Below, piece by piece: positions 1 to 5,244 of a DNA stretch of 5,244 nt. How positions within the stretch are numbered: the stretch's first letter is position 1; every line of letters begins with the position of its first letter. Origin of the DNA: Bacteroidales bacterium UBA4230. Lineage in GTDB: Bacteria; Bacteroidota; Bacteroidia; Bacteroidales; UBA932. The DNA is taken from assembly GCA_002395605.1 (NCBI GenBank), contig DGXO01000085.1, positions 6,287-11,530 of the forward strand. The letters run 5' to 3'. A program made the translations under genes and the position numbers. The notes under the pieces were generated by a model. It worked only from the letters and a program-made list of their open reading frames with translations, was not told where the DNA came from and did not search any database.

Positions 1-306
1 CTGTGCACCAACGCCAAGGCCGATGTAAGAAGACTGGCCAAAACCAGCCCATACCTGTGCGGAAGGACCTACATAGAAGTTGAACGGTCCAACGGGAGCG
101 ACGGAGAAGTCATAGGACAGGCCAAGGTTAAGGGCGCCTACGCCGAGATTCCAACCGAGGTCGGCTTCAATGAAGTTGGAGCCGAGGCTATGCTGATAGG
201 AAAGTTCTGCGCCGTAGCCGATACGGGCACCGATTGCACGAGGCTGTGCAGCTGCTGCAACGGCGAAGCCGAGAACTGCAGCAATGATTACAAGTGCTTT
301 TTTCAT
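1..306 (-). CDS. Exported small beta-barrel protein, probably outer membrane (3' end off window)
   Basis: The frame starts at ATG 304-306 and stays open for 102 codons to the left edge, so the C-terminus is missing. Residues 1-20 form a typical signal peptide: MKK, a hydrophobic stretch (ALVIIAAVLGFAVAAAA), then likely signal peptidase I cleavage before Q21. The rest alternates polar and hydrophobic or aromatic residues with many Gly (for example IGARIGYGAELSYQ, FIEADLGWNLGVG, LNLGLSYDFSV, FNFYVGPSAQV), as in transmembrane beta-strands of small outer-membrane barrels common in Bacteroidota. No catalytic motif is visible. It begins 25 bp after rnfA on the same strand. It could be read through from the rnf operon, but it has no obvious functional tie to Rnf, and no clear Bacteroidota-type promoter (TAnnTTTG) was seen in front of it. 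No Shine-Dalgarno is present; the leader is AT-rich. Barrel call is likely; substrate and role unknown. Confidence 0.8.
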   Translation of the reverse strand, partial: MKKALVIIAAVLGFAVAAAAQPRAIGARIGYGAELSYQHSLGSNFIEADLGWNLGVGALNLGLSYDFSVAPVGPFNFYVGPSAQVWAGFGQSSYIGLGVGAQ

Positions 307-309
307 AAT

Positions 310-326
310 ACTAAAAAGGTTTTAGT
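310..326. repeat. Perfect short inverted repeat between rnfA and the barrel gene
   Basis: The sequence actaaaa (310-316), loop agg (317-319), ttttagt (320-326) is a perfect 7-bp inverted repeat in the 25-bp gap. It ends three bases before the ATG of the downstream gene on the minus strand. The stem has only one G-C pair, so the hairpin is weak. On the minus strand the second arm is followed by ATTATG rather than a T-run, so it does not look like a standard intrinsic terminator. It could be a weak translational or attenuation hairpin, an operator half-site pair, or chance in AT-rich DNA. Confidence 0.45.
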
Positions 327-331
327 GAGTT

Positions 332-931
332 TTATTTTACCATGCCGCTGAAACCCATGAAGGCAAGTGCCAGGATACCAACGGAAATAATTGCAATTGG
401 AACACCCTTGAAACTCTTGGGCACGTTCATCATGGCAAGATGCTCGCGGATGCCTGCGAAAATGACCATGGCAAGACCGTAGCCAAGGGAGGTGGCAAAG
501 GCGTAAACCAATGCCTGACCAAGGTTAAGCATACCGCCGGGAACAAACGCAAACTCCTTAGTGACAACGTTGATGGCCACACCAAGAACCGCGCAGTTGG
601 TGGTGATGAGGGGAAGGAAGATTCCCAGGGCCTGATACAGGCTGGGGCTTACCTTCTTGAGCACGATCTCCACCATCTGGACCAGGGCCGCAATCACAAG
701 GATAAAGGCGATGGTCTGGAGGAAGGTGATGCCCATGGGCACCAGCAGGTACTTGTTGATGAGGAACGTCACAAGGGTTGCCAGCGTAATCACAAAGCAA
801 ACCGCCATGGACATACCTGTGGCCGTGGAGAGCTTGTTGGAGACTCCCAGGAAGGGGCAGATACCCAGGAACTGGGCCAGGACAATATTATTTACGAATA
901 TTGCCGATATTATAATGAGAAAGTACTCCAT
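332..931 (-). CDS. rnfA: Rnf complex subunit RnfA, membrane core
   Basis: This 199-residue integral membrane protein is of the NqrDE/RnfAE family and has the family's usual length. About six hydrophobic helices are visible, starting at residues 2-20. RnfA pairs with its inverted-topology homologue RnfE. The pair holds a [2Fe-2S] cluster in the middle of the membrane and helps form the ion path. The two key half-helix motifs are present: GICPFLG with C25 and TNCAVLG with C113, the expected cluster ligands. It starts at ATG 929-931, only three bases after the rnfE stop, so translation is probably coupled to rnfE. No Shine-Dalgarno is visible before it. It is the last rnf gene in this order (B-C-D-G-E-A), and the next gene downstream encodes an unrelated exported protein. 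Confidence 0.95.
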   Translation of the reverse strand: MEYFLIIISAIFVNNIVLAQFLGICPFLGVSNKLSTATGMSMAVCFVITLATLVTFLINKYLLVPMGITFLQTIAFILVIAALVQMVEIVLKKVSPSLYQALGIFLPLITTNCAVLGVAINVVTKEFAFVPGGMLNLGQALVYAFATSLGYGLAMVIFAGIREHLAMMNVPKSFKGVPIAIISVGILALAFMGFSGMVK

Positions 932-934
932 AGC

Positions 935-1525
935 CTAGTTGTTCTTTTTAAGGAATTTGTTGAAAAGGACCATGAGGTAGCCAAGGCAAAGGAAGGCTCC
1001 GGGAGCCATCACGAATGCCAGCATACCGTCATTTCCGCCAATGAAATTGAAGCCGAAGACGCTTCCGCTTCCAAGGATTTCGCGGACGAGGCCAAGGACG
1101 GTGAGTGAGCAGGTGAAACCAAGGCCCACGCCTATTCCGTCAAGTGCGCTCTCCCCTACATTATGCTTGGAAGCAAAAGCTTCGGCACGTCCAAGGACTA
1201 TGCAGTTTACCACGATAAGCGGGATAAACAGGCCAAGGGTCTCGTACATTGCCGGGGTGTAGGCCTGCATGAGAAGCTGAAGCAGTGTCACGAAAGTGGC
1301 GATGACCACAATGTACACGGGGATGTGAACCTTGTCCGGCACAACCGGGGCAATGAGGGAAATTGCCATGTTGGAGAGCACCAGCACAAACAGCGTTGCA
1401 AGGCCCATTGAAAGGCCGTTTATGGCCGAAGTGGTTGTTGCCAGCGTAGGGCACATGCCCAGCAGGAGGACGAACGTGGGGTTGTTCTTTACCAGTCCGT
1501 CGGTGAGAAGTTTCAGTTTACTCAT
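935..1525 (-). CDS. rnfE: Rnf complex subunit RnfE, membrane core
   Basis: This 196-residue membrane protein is the second NqrDE/RnfAE-family member and is homologous to RnfA, with about six hydrophobic helices. C25 in GMCPTLA and C108 in VVNCIVLGRAEAFA are the conserved ligands proposed to share the intramembrane [2Fe-2S] cluster with RnfA. The motif LGRAEAFAS after C108 is typical of RnfE/NqrD and separates it from RnfA. The start ATG (1523-1525) overlaps the rnfG stop by eight bases (ATGAGTAA). It is preceded by a perfect AGGAGG at 1534-1539 with 8-base spacing, which supports this start. Its stop lies three bases before rnfA. It acts in the inner membrane as part of the ion-translocating core. 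Confidence 0.95.
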   Translation of the reverse strand: MSKLKLLTDGLVKNNPTFVLLLGMCPTLATTTSAINGLSMGLATLFVLVLSNMAISLIAPVVPDKVHIPVYIVVIATFVTLLQLLMQAYTPAMYETLGLFIPLIVVNCIVLGRAEAFASKHNVGESALDGIGVGLGFTCSLTVLGLVREILGSGSVFGFNFIGGNDGMLAFVMAPGAFLCLGYLMVLFNKFLKKNN

Positions 1526-2096
1526 TGCTTTGTCCTCCTATTTGAGATTTCTCGACTTCGCTCGAAATGACAGAGAATGTCTTCAAGGCATTCTCCACCG
1601 CCAGTGCGTATGCCCTGGAAGTGATGGTGGAAGCGGTGATGGCATCCACGTCTCCGCCGTCCTTTTTCACGGACAGTGACTTGACCGAAGGGTCGAAGCC
1701 TTTCCACTGTGCCATGAACTTGGCGTCTGTGTTGCACTTTGCGCCAAGGCCGGGAGTTTCGGAGTGGGCCAGCACGGAAGTGTTGTACACAACGCCGTCC
1801 GGGGTAATGCCAACAATAAGGGAGAGGGGGCCGCCGAAGCCAACCACGCTGCTCTCAATGGCATATCCCACAAGTTTATCACCTTCCGTAGCGGTGTAGT
1901 AATGACCGTCTTCATTGTACTGGACCTCCGAGAAATAAGGCAGTACCTGAGCTATGGCCTGCTGGGTTTTGGCAGCTGCCGCAGCGTCAATGGGGTCTTT
2001 GGTAAGGGCGTATGCGCCGCCAAGGATTGCGCTGCAAAACAGGCAGGTGACGCCAAGCACCAGGACCATGTTGGTAAGATTAGATTTTGCCGCCAT
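1518..2096 (-). CDS. rnfG: Rnf complex subunit RnfG, covalent FMN-binding
   Basis: This 192-residue protein has one N-terminal membrane helix (about residues 9-31) followed by an FMN-binding domain (RnfG/NqrC family) expected on the periplasmic side. HSETPGLG at 111-118 is the family's conserved motif. The flavinylation site is DAITASTITS (151-160), with T157 the expected FMN acceptor attached by ApbE. Most family members have S/T-G-A-T here, so Ser before the Thr is a deviation. The last 17 residues, VISSEVEKSQIGGQSNE, lie beyond the usual domain end; the first nine are encoded by a 29-bp repeat also found at the end of rnfC. The start ATG is three bases after the rnfD stop and has GGGAGG at 2106-2111 with 9-base spacing. 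The 3' end overlaps rnfE by eight bases. Confidence 0.94.
   Translation of the reverse strand: MAAKSNLTNMVLVLGVTCLFCSAILGGAYALTKDPIDAAAAAKTQQAIAQVLPYFSEVQYNEDGHYYTATEGDKLVGYAIESSVVGFGGPLSLIVGITPDGVVYNTSVLAHSETPGLGAKCNTDAKFMAQWKGFDPSVKSLSVKKDGGDVDAITASTITSRAYALAVENALKTFSVISSEVEKSQIGGQSNE
1534..1539 (-). promoter_or_regulatory. Strong Shine-Dalgarno for rnfE
   Basis: On the minus strand the sequence reads AGGAGG, eight bases upstream of the rnfE ATG, inside the last codons of rnfG. It fixes the rnfE start within the ATGAGTAA stop/start overlap. A full-length AGGAGG is notable if the host is a member of the Bacteroidota, where such sites are usually scarce. Confidence 0.8.
1545..1573 (-). repeat. 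29-bp dispersed repeat, copy in rnfG 3' end
   Basis: These 29 bases are identical to 3087-3115 in rnfC, with the same orientation and reading phase. On the coding strand the core is CATTTCGAGCGAAGTCGAG followed by AAATCT. It is an imperfect palindrome: ATTT plus CGA can pair with TCG plus AAAT around a GCGAAG loop, with AG bulged. The other frames give peptides such as CHFERSREIS and FARNDR, which I recognise from dispersed repeats in many bacterial genomes. In the rnfG frame it encodes VISSEVEKS near the C-terminus. Confidence 0.85.
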
Positions 2097-2099
2097 AGT

Positions 2100-3071
2100 C
2101 TATTTCCTCCCGAATTTTTTCTGGTGGAACCACATGTTGAGAAGCGGAACCACGGAGTTCATGAAAAGGATGGCGAATGACACGCCCTCCGGATAAGAGC
2201 CGAAGTAACGGATCATCATGGTAAGGAAGCCTATTCCAACGCCGAACACCACCTGTCCCCAAAGGCTCATGGGCGATGTCACATAGTCAGTTGCCATAAA
2301 GCAGGCGCCAAGAATGAGACCGCCGGTGAGGAGGTTGAAGATGGGATCCGTAAAGCGGGCCGGGTTGATTCCCCAGAAAATGAGGGAAGTAAGGACCACC
2401 GTCGCAAAGATGCTGAGGGTAATCCAGGGCTTCACAACCTTGCGGCAGCAAAGGTAGATGAAACCGGCCAGGAGTGCAAGTGCACAGGCCTCACCGGCGC
2501 TTCCGCCAAGATTGGCAAACAGAAGGTCCTTGTAGTCATAGGCCGAAGTAAGCTCCTGGACCGTAGCGCCCTGCATGAGGCCTTCCTGGATTGCGCCAAG
2601 CGGAGTGGGACCAGAAACGGCGTCCATCACGCCCTGAGGAGCACCCCAGGTGGTCATGTAAGTGGGGAACGACACCAGAAGGAAAACGCGGCCCACAAGG
2701 GCGGGATTCCAGATATTCTGGCCGATGCCCCCGAAGGTCATCTTGGCAACTCCGATGGCCACGACCGCGCCTATCATAACAACCCACCAGGGAGTGGTGT
2801 AGGGCAGGTTAAGTGCCAGCAGGATACCGGTAATGACGGCCGAAAGGTCTCCGATTGTGGAGGGCTTTTTGAGCATATACTTTGTGATGGCCCATTCAAG
2901 GCACACACACGAAGCGACGCTCACGGCCATGACAAGGATCTCTCTCCAGCCGTAGAATACAAAGGAGCATATTACCGCGGGAATGAGCGCGATAATGACG
3001 TCACGCATTAGGGTTTTGGTGGAAACCGGAGCGTGAATATGGGGATTTGGAGAAACTAATAACTTTTCCAT
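2100..3071 (-). CDS. rnfD: Rnf complex subunit RnfD, membrane flavoprotein
   Basis: This 323-residue polytopic membrane protein of the RnfD/NqrB family has many hydrophobic helices (for example 24-40, 44-60, 95-112, 195-208, 216-233 and 272-288). Family motifs in order are SPNPHIH near the start, GGIGQNIWNPALVGRVFLL (114-132), the flavin site DAVSGPTPL (150-158), ATDYVTSP (260-267) and YPEGVSFAILFMN (293-305). T156 is the expected covalent FMN acceptor, donated by ApbE on the periplasmic side. The usual motif is SGAT, so Pro at 155 is a deviation. The protein forms the membrane electron path between RnfG and the rest of the complex and contributes to ion translocation. It starts six bases after the rnfC stop without a clear Shine-Dalgarno and ends three bases before rnfG, so it is surely co-transcribed with both. 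Confidence 0.96.
   Translation of the reverse strand: MEKLLVSPNPHIHAPVSTKTLMRDVIIALIPAVICSFVFYGWREILVMAVSVASCVCLEWAITKYMLKKPSTIGDLSAVITGILLALNLPYTTPWWVVMIGAVVAIGVAKMTFGGIGQNIWNPALVGRVFLLVSFPTYMTTWGAPQGVMDAVSGPTPLGAIQEGLMQGATVQELTSAYDYKDLLFANLGGSAGEACALALLAGFIYLCCRKVVKPWITLSIFATVVLTSLIFWGINPARFTDPIFNLLTGGLILGACFMATDYVTSPMSLWGQVVFGVGIGFLTMMIRYFGSYPEGVSFAILFMNSVVPLLNMWFHQKKFGRK
2106..2111 (-). promoter_or_regulatory. Shine-Dalgarno for rnfG
   Basis: On the minus strand the sequence reads GGGAGG, nine bases upstream of the rnfG ATG, within the last codons of rnfD (Gly-Arg-Lys-stop). It supports the chosen rnfG start. The GGG AGG also encodes the penultimate Gly-Arg of RnfD, so part of the match may be due to coding need. 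Confidence 0.65.
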
Positions 3072-3077
3072 AGTCAG

Positions 3078-4490
3078 TTACTTTTTAGATTTCTCGACTT
3101 CGCTCGAAATGACAGGTGCAGCCTTAGCGGCTTCGGCGGCAGCCTTGGCGGCGGCGGCACGTGCACGGATGGCGCCCATGGCCATGCCCTTGCCCATGCG
3201 GACCCAGTCCAGCAGAGGGATGTTTGCAGGGCAGGAATACAGGCAGCAGCCGCACTCTATGCAGTCCTGTGCGGCATTTGCCTCCAGGGCCTCCACATTT
3301 GCGCTGCGGGAGAGTTTCTGAAGAAGGAAGGGCTCAAGGCCCATAGGGCAGGCATCGGCACAACGACCGCAGCGGATGCACTCGGATTCCGGTGCACGGC
3401 GGGTCTGGGCCTCTGTGAGAAGGAGCAGGGCTCCCGTTCCCTTTACGGTGGCGGCGTCAAGGTTTGACACGGCGCGTCCCATCATGGGGCCGCCGCTGAT
3501 AACCTTCACCGCCTCTGCGGGAATGCCTCCAAGATAGTCAAGGATATACCTGAGAGGGGTTCCGACGCGCACCAGGAGGTTGGCCTGGTTGGGGAAGCAT
3601 TCTCCGGTAACGGTTACCGAATTGTCCACAATAGGCTTACCCTTCTGAACTGCGTCATAAACGGCAAGTGCGGTGGCAACGTTCTGGACCACTGCGCCAA
3701 CGCTGATAGGAAGGGCACCGGAGCCCACCTGACGGTGCATCACGGCATCGATGAGCTGCTTTTCACCGCCCTGCGGATACATCATCTTCATAACCATCAC
3801 CTCTATTCCGGTGTAGCCGAGCTTTGCAATGACCTCACGGATATGGGCGATTGCCTCCGGCTTGTTTTCCTCGATGGCGATGGTGCAGGGAACGCCGCCC
3901 ATGACTTTTGCCAGAATGGCGGCGCCAACCACCACCTGCTCACCTTTTTCAAGCAGTGTGCGGAAGTCGGAGGTAAGGTAAGGCTCACATTCGCAGCCGT
4001 TTATGATAACTCGCTCGCATTTGGATCCGGGAGGCGGAGAAAGCTTCACATGCGTGGGGAAGGTGGCACCACCAAGGCCCACTACGCCACCCTGACGGAT
4101 TTTCTCAATGATAGCCTTGTTGTCTTCGGGAATCTCTGTGACAAGGGTGTCGGAGGTGTCGATGCCTTCGGCCCACTCATCTCCCTCGACGGCAATTTCA
4201 ATGTGCGTTACTGGACGGCCGGCAAGGTCCGGGCGCGGGCCGATGGACTTTACCGTACCGGAAACGGAAGAGTGGATGTAGGCGCTCACGAACCCGCCGG
4301 GCTCGGCGATCACCTGGCCCACCTTCACCTTGTCTCCCACTGCCACGCAGGGCACGGAAGGAGCGCCAATGTGCTGTGCTACAGAGATATACACTGTAGG
4401 GGCAAGAGGCAGGGGGCAGATGGGGCAGCCCCTTGAAATCTTGCTGTCATGGGGATGTACTCCGCCAATTGAAAAAGTATGCTTACTCAT
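3078..4490 (-). CDS. rnfC: Rnf complex subunit RnfC, NADH/FMN and 2x[4Fe-4S] module
   Basis: This 470-residue soluble subunit exchanges electrons with NAD(H) on the cytoplasmic face. Seen in order: N-terminal GGVHPHDSK (9-17) and QHIGAP (39-44); a biotinyl/lipoyl-like segment (about 45-85, VGDKVKVGQVIAEP and HSSVSGTV); a NuoF-like nucleotide/FMN region with GLGGATFPTHVKL (138-150), NGCECEPYL (164-172) and YPQGGEKQLI (238-247); a SLBB-like part (about 285-335); and two [4Fe-4S] motifs, C371/374/377/381 and C410/413/416/420. The tail from about 440 is Ala/Lys-rich and ends with VISSEVEKS encoded by the 29-bp repeat, then KK and the stop. An extra CPIC (C22, C25) near the N-terminus is not in the RnfC pattern I know. 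The start overlaps rnfB by eight bases (ATGAGTAA) with AGGAGG nine bases upstream; rnfD follows after six bases. Confidence 0.96.
   Translation of the reverse strand: MSKHTFSIGGVHPHDSKISRGCPICPLPLAPTVYISVAQHIGAPSVPCVAVGDKVKVGQVIAEPGGFVSAYIHSSVSGTVKSIGPRPDLAGRPVTHIEIAVEGDEWAEGIDTSDTLVTEIPEDNKAIIEKIRQGGVVGLGGATFPTHVKLSPPPGSKCERVIINGCECEPYLTSDFRTLLEKGEQVVVGAAILAKVMGGVPCTIAIEENKPEAIAHIREVIAKLGYTGIEVMVMKMMYPQGGEKQLIDAVMHRQVGSGALPISVGAVVQNVATALAVYDAVQKGKPIVDNSVTVTGECFPNQANLLVRVGTPLRYILDYLGGIPAEAVKVISGGPMMGRAVSNLDAATVKGTGALLLLTEAQTRRAPESECIRCGRCADACPMGLEPFLLQKLSRSANVEALEANAAQDCIECGCCLYSCPANIPLLDWVRMGKGMAMGAIRARAAAAKAAAEAAKAAPVISSEVEKSKK
3087..3115 (-). repeat. 29-bp dispersed repeat, copy in rnfC 3' end
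   Basis: This copy is base-for-base identical to 1545-1573, while the flanking bases on both sides differ, so the shared unit is exactly 29 bp. It is translated in the same phase as the rnfG copy (GTC ATT TCG AGC, and so on) and encodes VISSEVEKS just before the RnfC stop. The two copies are direct repeats 1542 bp apart, a multiple of three. Recombination between them would remove rnfD and nearly all of rnfG while keeping an open frame into the rnfE junction. Confidence 0.85.
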
Positions 4491-5244
4491 CTTTCTGGCC
4501 CTCCTTATTTTGAGATTTTGCGGCTTCGGCGGCTTCTTTTGCCTTCTGCTGACGGATCTTGATGCGCTCCTTTATGGCATCCTTGTCAAGCGGCTTGGGG
4601 AAGTTCACGCCGTGGATGGCGCCTGTGGGGCACATTGCCTCACACTCCCGGCAAAGCTTGCACTTGGAAGCGTCTATGTAAGCCACGTTGCCCTCAATAA
4701 CAATGGCGTCGTGGGTACAGGTTTTGGCGCATATTCCGCAGCCGATACATGCATTTGAGCAGGCCTTCTTTGCAACGGGACCTTTGTCGCGGTTGATGCA
4801 GCTGACATACATGCGCATGCCGCGGGGGCCCTGGGGCCTTAACTCGATCACCTTCTTGGGACAGGCCTTCACGCAGGCGCCGCAAGCGGTGCACTTTGAC
4901 TGGTCCACTACCGGAAGACCGGTTTCAGGGTCCATGGAAAGAGCGCCGAACTGGCATGCACTCACGCAGTCTCCGCATCCAAGGCAGCCGTAGGAGCAAC
5001 CGGTGTCTCCGGTGTAAAGTTGAGCCATGACAGCGCAGGACTTGGTGCCGCCCCATTCGTTCACCTTGGGACGCGCGGTGCAAGTGCCGTTACAGCGCAC
5101 CACGGCCACCATGGGAGCCTTTGCCTTAACCTCGTAGCCAAGGATGGCAGCCACCTTCTGCATGGTGTCGTTGCCGCCAACCGGACAGTAATTGTTGTCA
5201 AGGTTGGGGGCCTTCACGGCAGCTTCGGCAAACGCACGGCAGCC
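4483..5244 (-). CDS. rnfB: Rnf complex subunit RnfB, polyferredoxin (5' end off window)
   Basis: The frame is open from the right edge to the TAA at 4483-4485, giving 253 residues. The N-terminal membrane helix and the first cysteines of the RnfB-type Fe-S domain lie outside. The visible fragment starts with GCRAFAEA, which holds the third Cys of that domain, and its last Cys is in YCPVGG. Four ferredoxin motifs follow: C87/90/93/97, C118/121/124/128, C166/169/172/176 and C195/198/201/205 (fragment numbering). Additional cysteines at 51, 55, 70, 83, 149 and 162 match the long RnfB form known from anaerobes. The subunit takes electrons from reduced ferredoxin at the cytoplasmic face. The GTG at 5215-5217 is an internal codon, not the start. 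The C-terminus is Lys/Glu/Ala-rich (KAKEAAEAAKSQNKEGQKDE) and overlaps rnfC by eight bases. Confidence 0.95.
   Translation of the reverse strand, partial: GCRAFAEAAVKAPNLDNNYCPVGGNDTMQKVAAILGYEVKAKAPMVAVVRCNGTCTARPKVNEWGGTKSCAVMAQLYTGDTGCSYGCLGCGDCVSACQFGALSMDPETGLPVVDQSKCTACGACVKACPKKVIELRPQGPRGMRMYVSCINRDKGPVAKKACSNACIGCGICAKTCTHDAIVIEGNVAYIDASKCKLCRECEAMCPTGAIHGVNFPKPLDKDAIKERIKIRQQKAKEAAEAAKSQNKEGQKDE
4500..4505 (-). promoter_or_regulatory. Strong Shine-Dalgarno for rnfC
   Basis: On the minus strand the sequence reads AGGAGG (within AAGGAGGG), nine bases before the rnfC ATG and inside the 3' end of rnfB. Together with the ATGAGTAA overlap it fixes the rnfC start. The arrangement mirrors the rnfG-rnfE junction. 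Confidence 0.8.
4512..4528 (-). repeat. Possible degenerate partial copy of the 29-bp repeat in rnfB 3' end
   Basis: The coding strand CGAAGCCGCAAAATCTC aligns without gaps to CGAAGTCGAGAAATCTC in the rnfG copy (1544-1560), with 14 of 17 bases identical. The match continues with two single-base gaps through the AGGAGG into the shared ATGAGTAA overlap. The left half of the element (CATTTCGAG) is absent. The stretch encodes Glu-Ala-Ala-Lys-Ser within an Ala/Glu/Lys-rich tail, so chance similarity is possible. Confidence 0.4.

Noticed and set aside
310..326. Intrinsic terminator after rnfA
   Set aside because: The stem has one G-C pair and is followed by ATTATG on the coding strand, not a T-run, so it does not meet the usual pattern.
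440..1108. 222-codon open frame on the plus strand opposite rnfA and rnfE
   Set aside because: It lies wholly antisense to two clear rnf genes, its product is low-complexity (His, Gly, Lys, Glu and Asp rich) and matches no known fold. The frame is open because of the C/G-ending codon bias of the real genes.
1545..3115. CRISPR array based on the repeated 29-mer
   Set aside because: Only two exact copies, 1.5 kb apart, each inside a coding sequence, with no regular spacers.
3109..3180. Frameshift or broken 3' end of rnfC at the Ala/Lys-rich tail and repeat
   Set aside because: The frame runs cleanly through both [4Fe-4S] motifs, the tail and the repeat to a stop six bases before rnfD; nothing conserved is missing.
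3735..4436. 233-codon open frame on the plus strand opposite rnfC
   Set aside because: Antisense to well-conserved RnfC motifs, with no recognisable domain; explained by codon bias on the other strand.
5215..5217. GTG as the start of rnfB
   Set aside because: The same frame is open to the window edge and encodes GCRAFAEA, part of the conserved RnfB Fe-S domain, so this codon is internal and the gene is simply cut by the window.

Overview
The window carries one tightly packed gene cluster, read entirely on the minus strand (right to left). It encodes an Rnf complex, the membrane-bound ion-pumping ferredoxin:NAD+ oxidoreductase. The order is rnfB (its 5' end lies beyond the right edge), rnfC, rnfD, rnfG, rnfE, rnfA. 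A separate gene for a small exported, probably outer-membrane beta-barrel protein follows, and its 3' end is cut by the left edge. Coding density is nearly total: rnf junctions are 8-bp overlaps or gaps of 3 to 6 bp, and the largest gap is the 25 bp between rnfA and the barrel gene. No stretch over 300 bases lacks a gene, and I see no RNA gene, insertion sequence or CRISPR array.

Organism: the order rnfBCDGEA, a long multi-cluster RnfB and a neighbouring small beta-barrel gene with an N-terminal Met-Lys-Lys signal peptide all fit Bacteroidota, most likely an anaerobic member of the Bacteroidales. This is inference from family knowledge; there is no rRNA or marker gene here. Base composition is moderately GC-rich, with a strong bias to C or G in third codon positions. 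That bias explains the long antisense reading frames.

How the genes work together: RnfC (NADH, FMN and 2 [4Fe-4S]) and RnfB (ferredoxin-like clusters) are the cytoplasmic electron entry and exit modules. RnfD and RnfG carry covalent FMN. RnfA and RnfE form the paired membrane core that holds a [2Fe-2S] cluster. Together they couple reduced ferredoxin oxidation by NAD+ to Na+ or H+ export, or run the reverse reaction.

The least ordinary feature is at the gene junctions. A perfect 29-bp repeat, recognisable as a dispersed imperfect-palindrome element, is built in frame into the 3' ends of both rnfC and rnfG and gives both proteins the same C-terminal peptide, VISSEVEKS. The rnfB-rnfC and rnfG-rnfE junctions also share a longer layout: an AAATCTC block, an AGGAGG ribosome-binding site and an identical ATGAGTAA stop/start overlap. 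This suggests a mobile or recombining repeat has shaped the operon's junctions. I do not see a wholly new multi-gene system; the core is a well-known complex.
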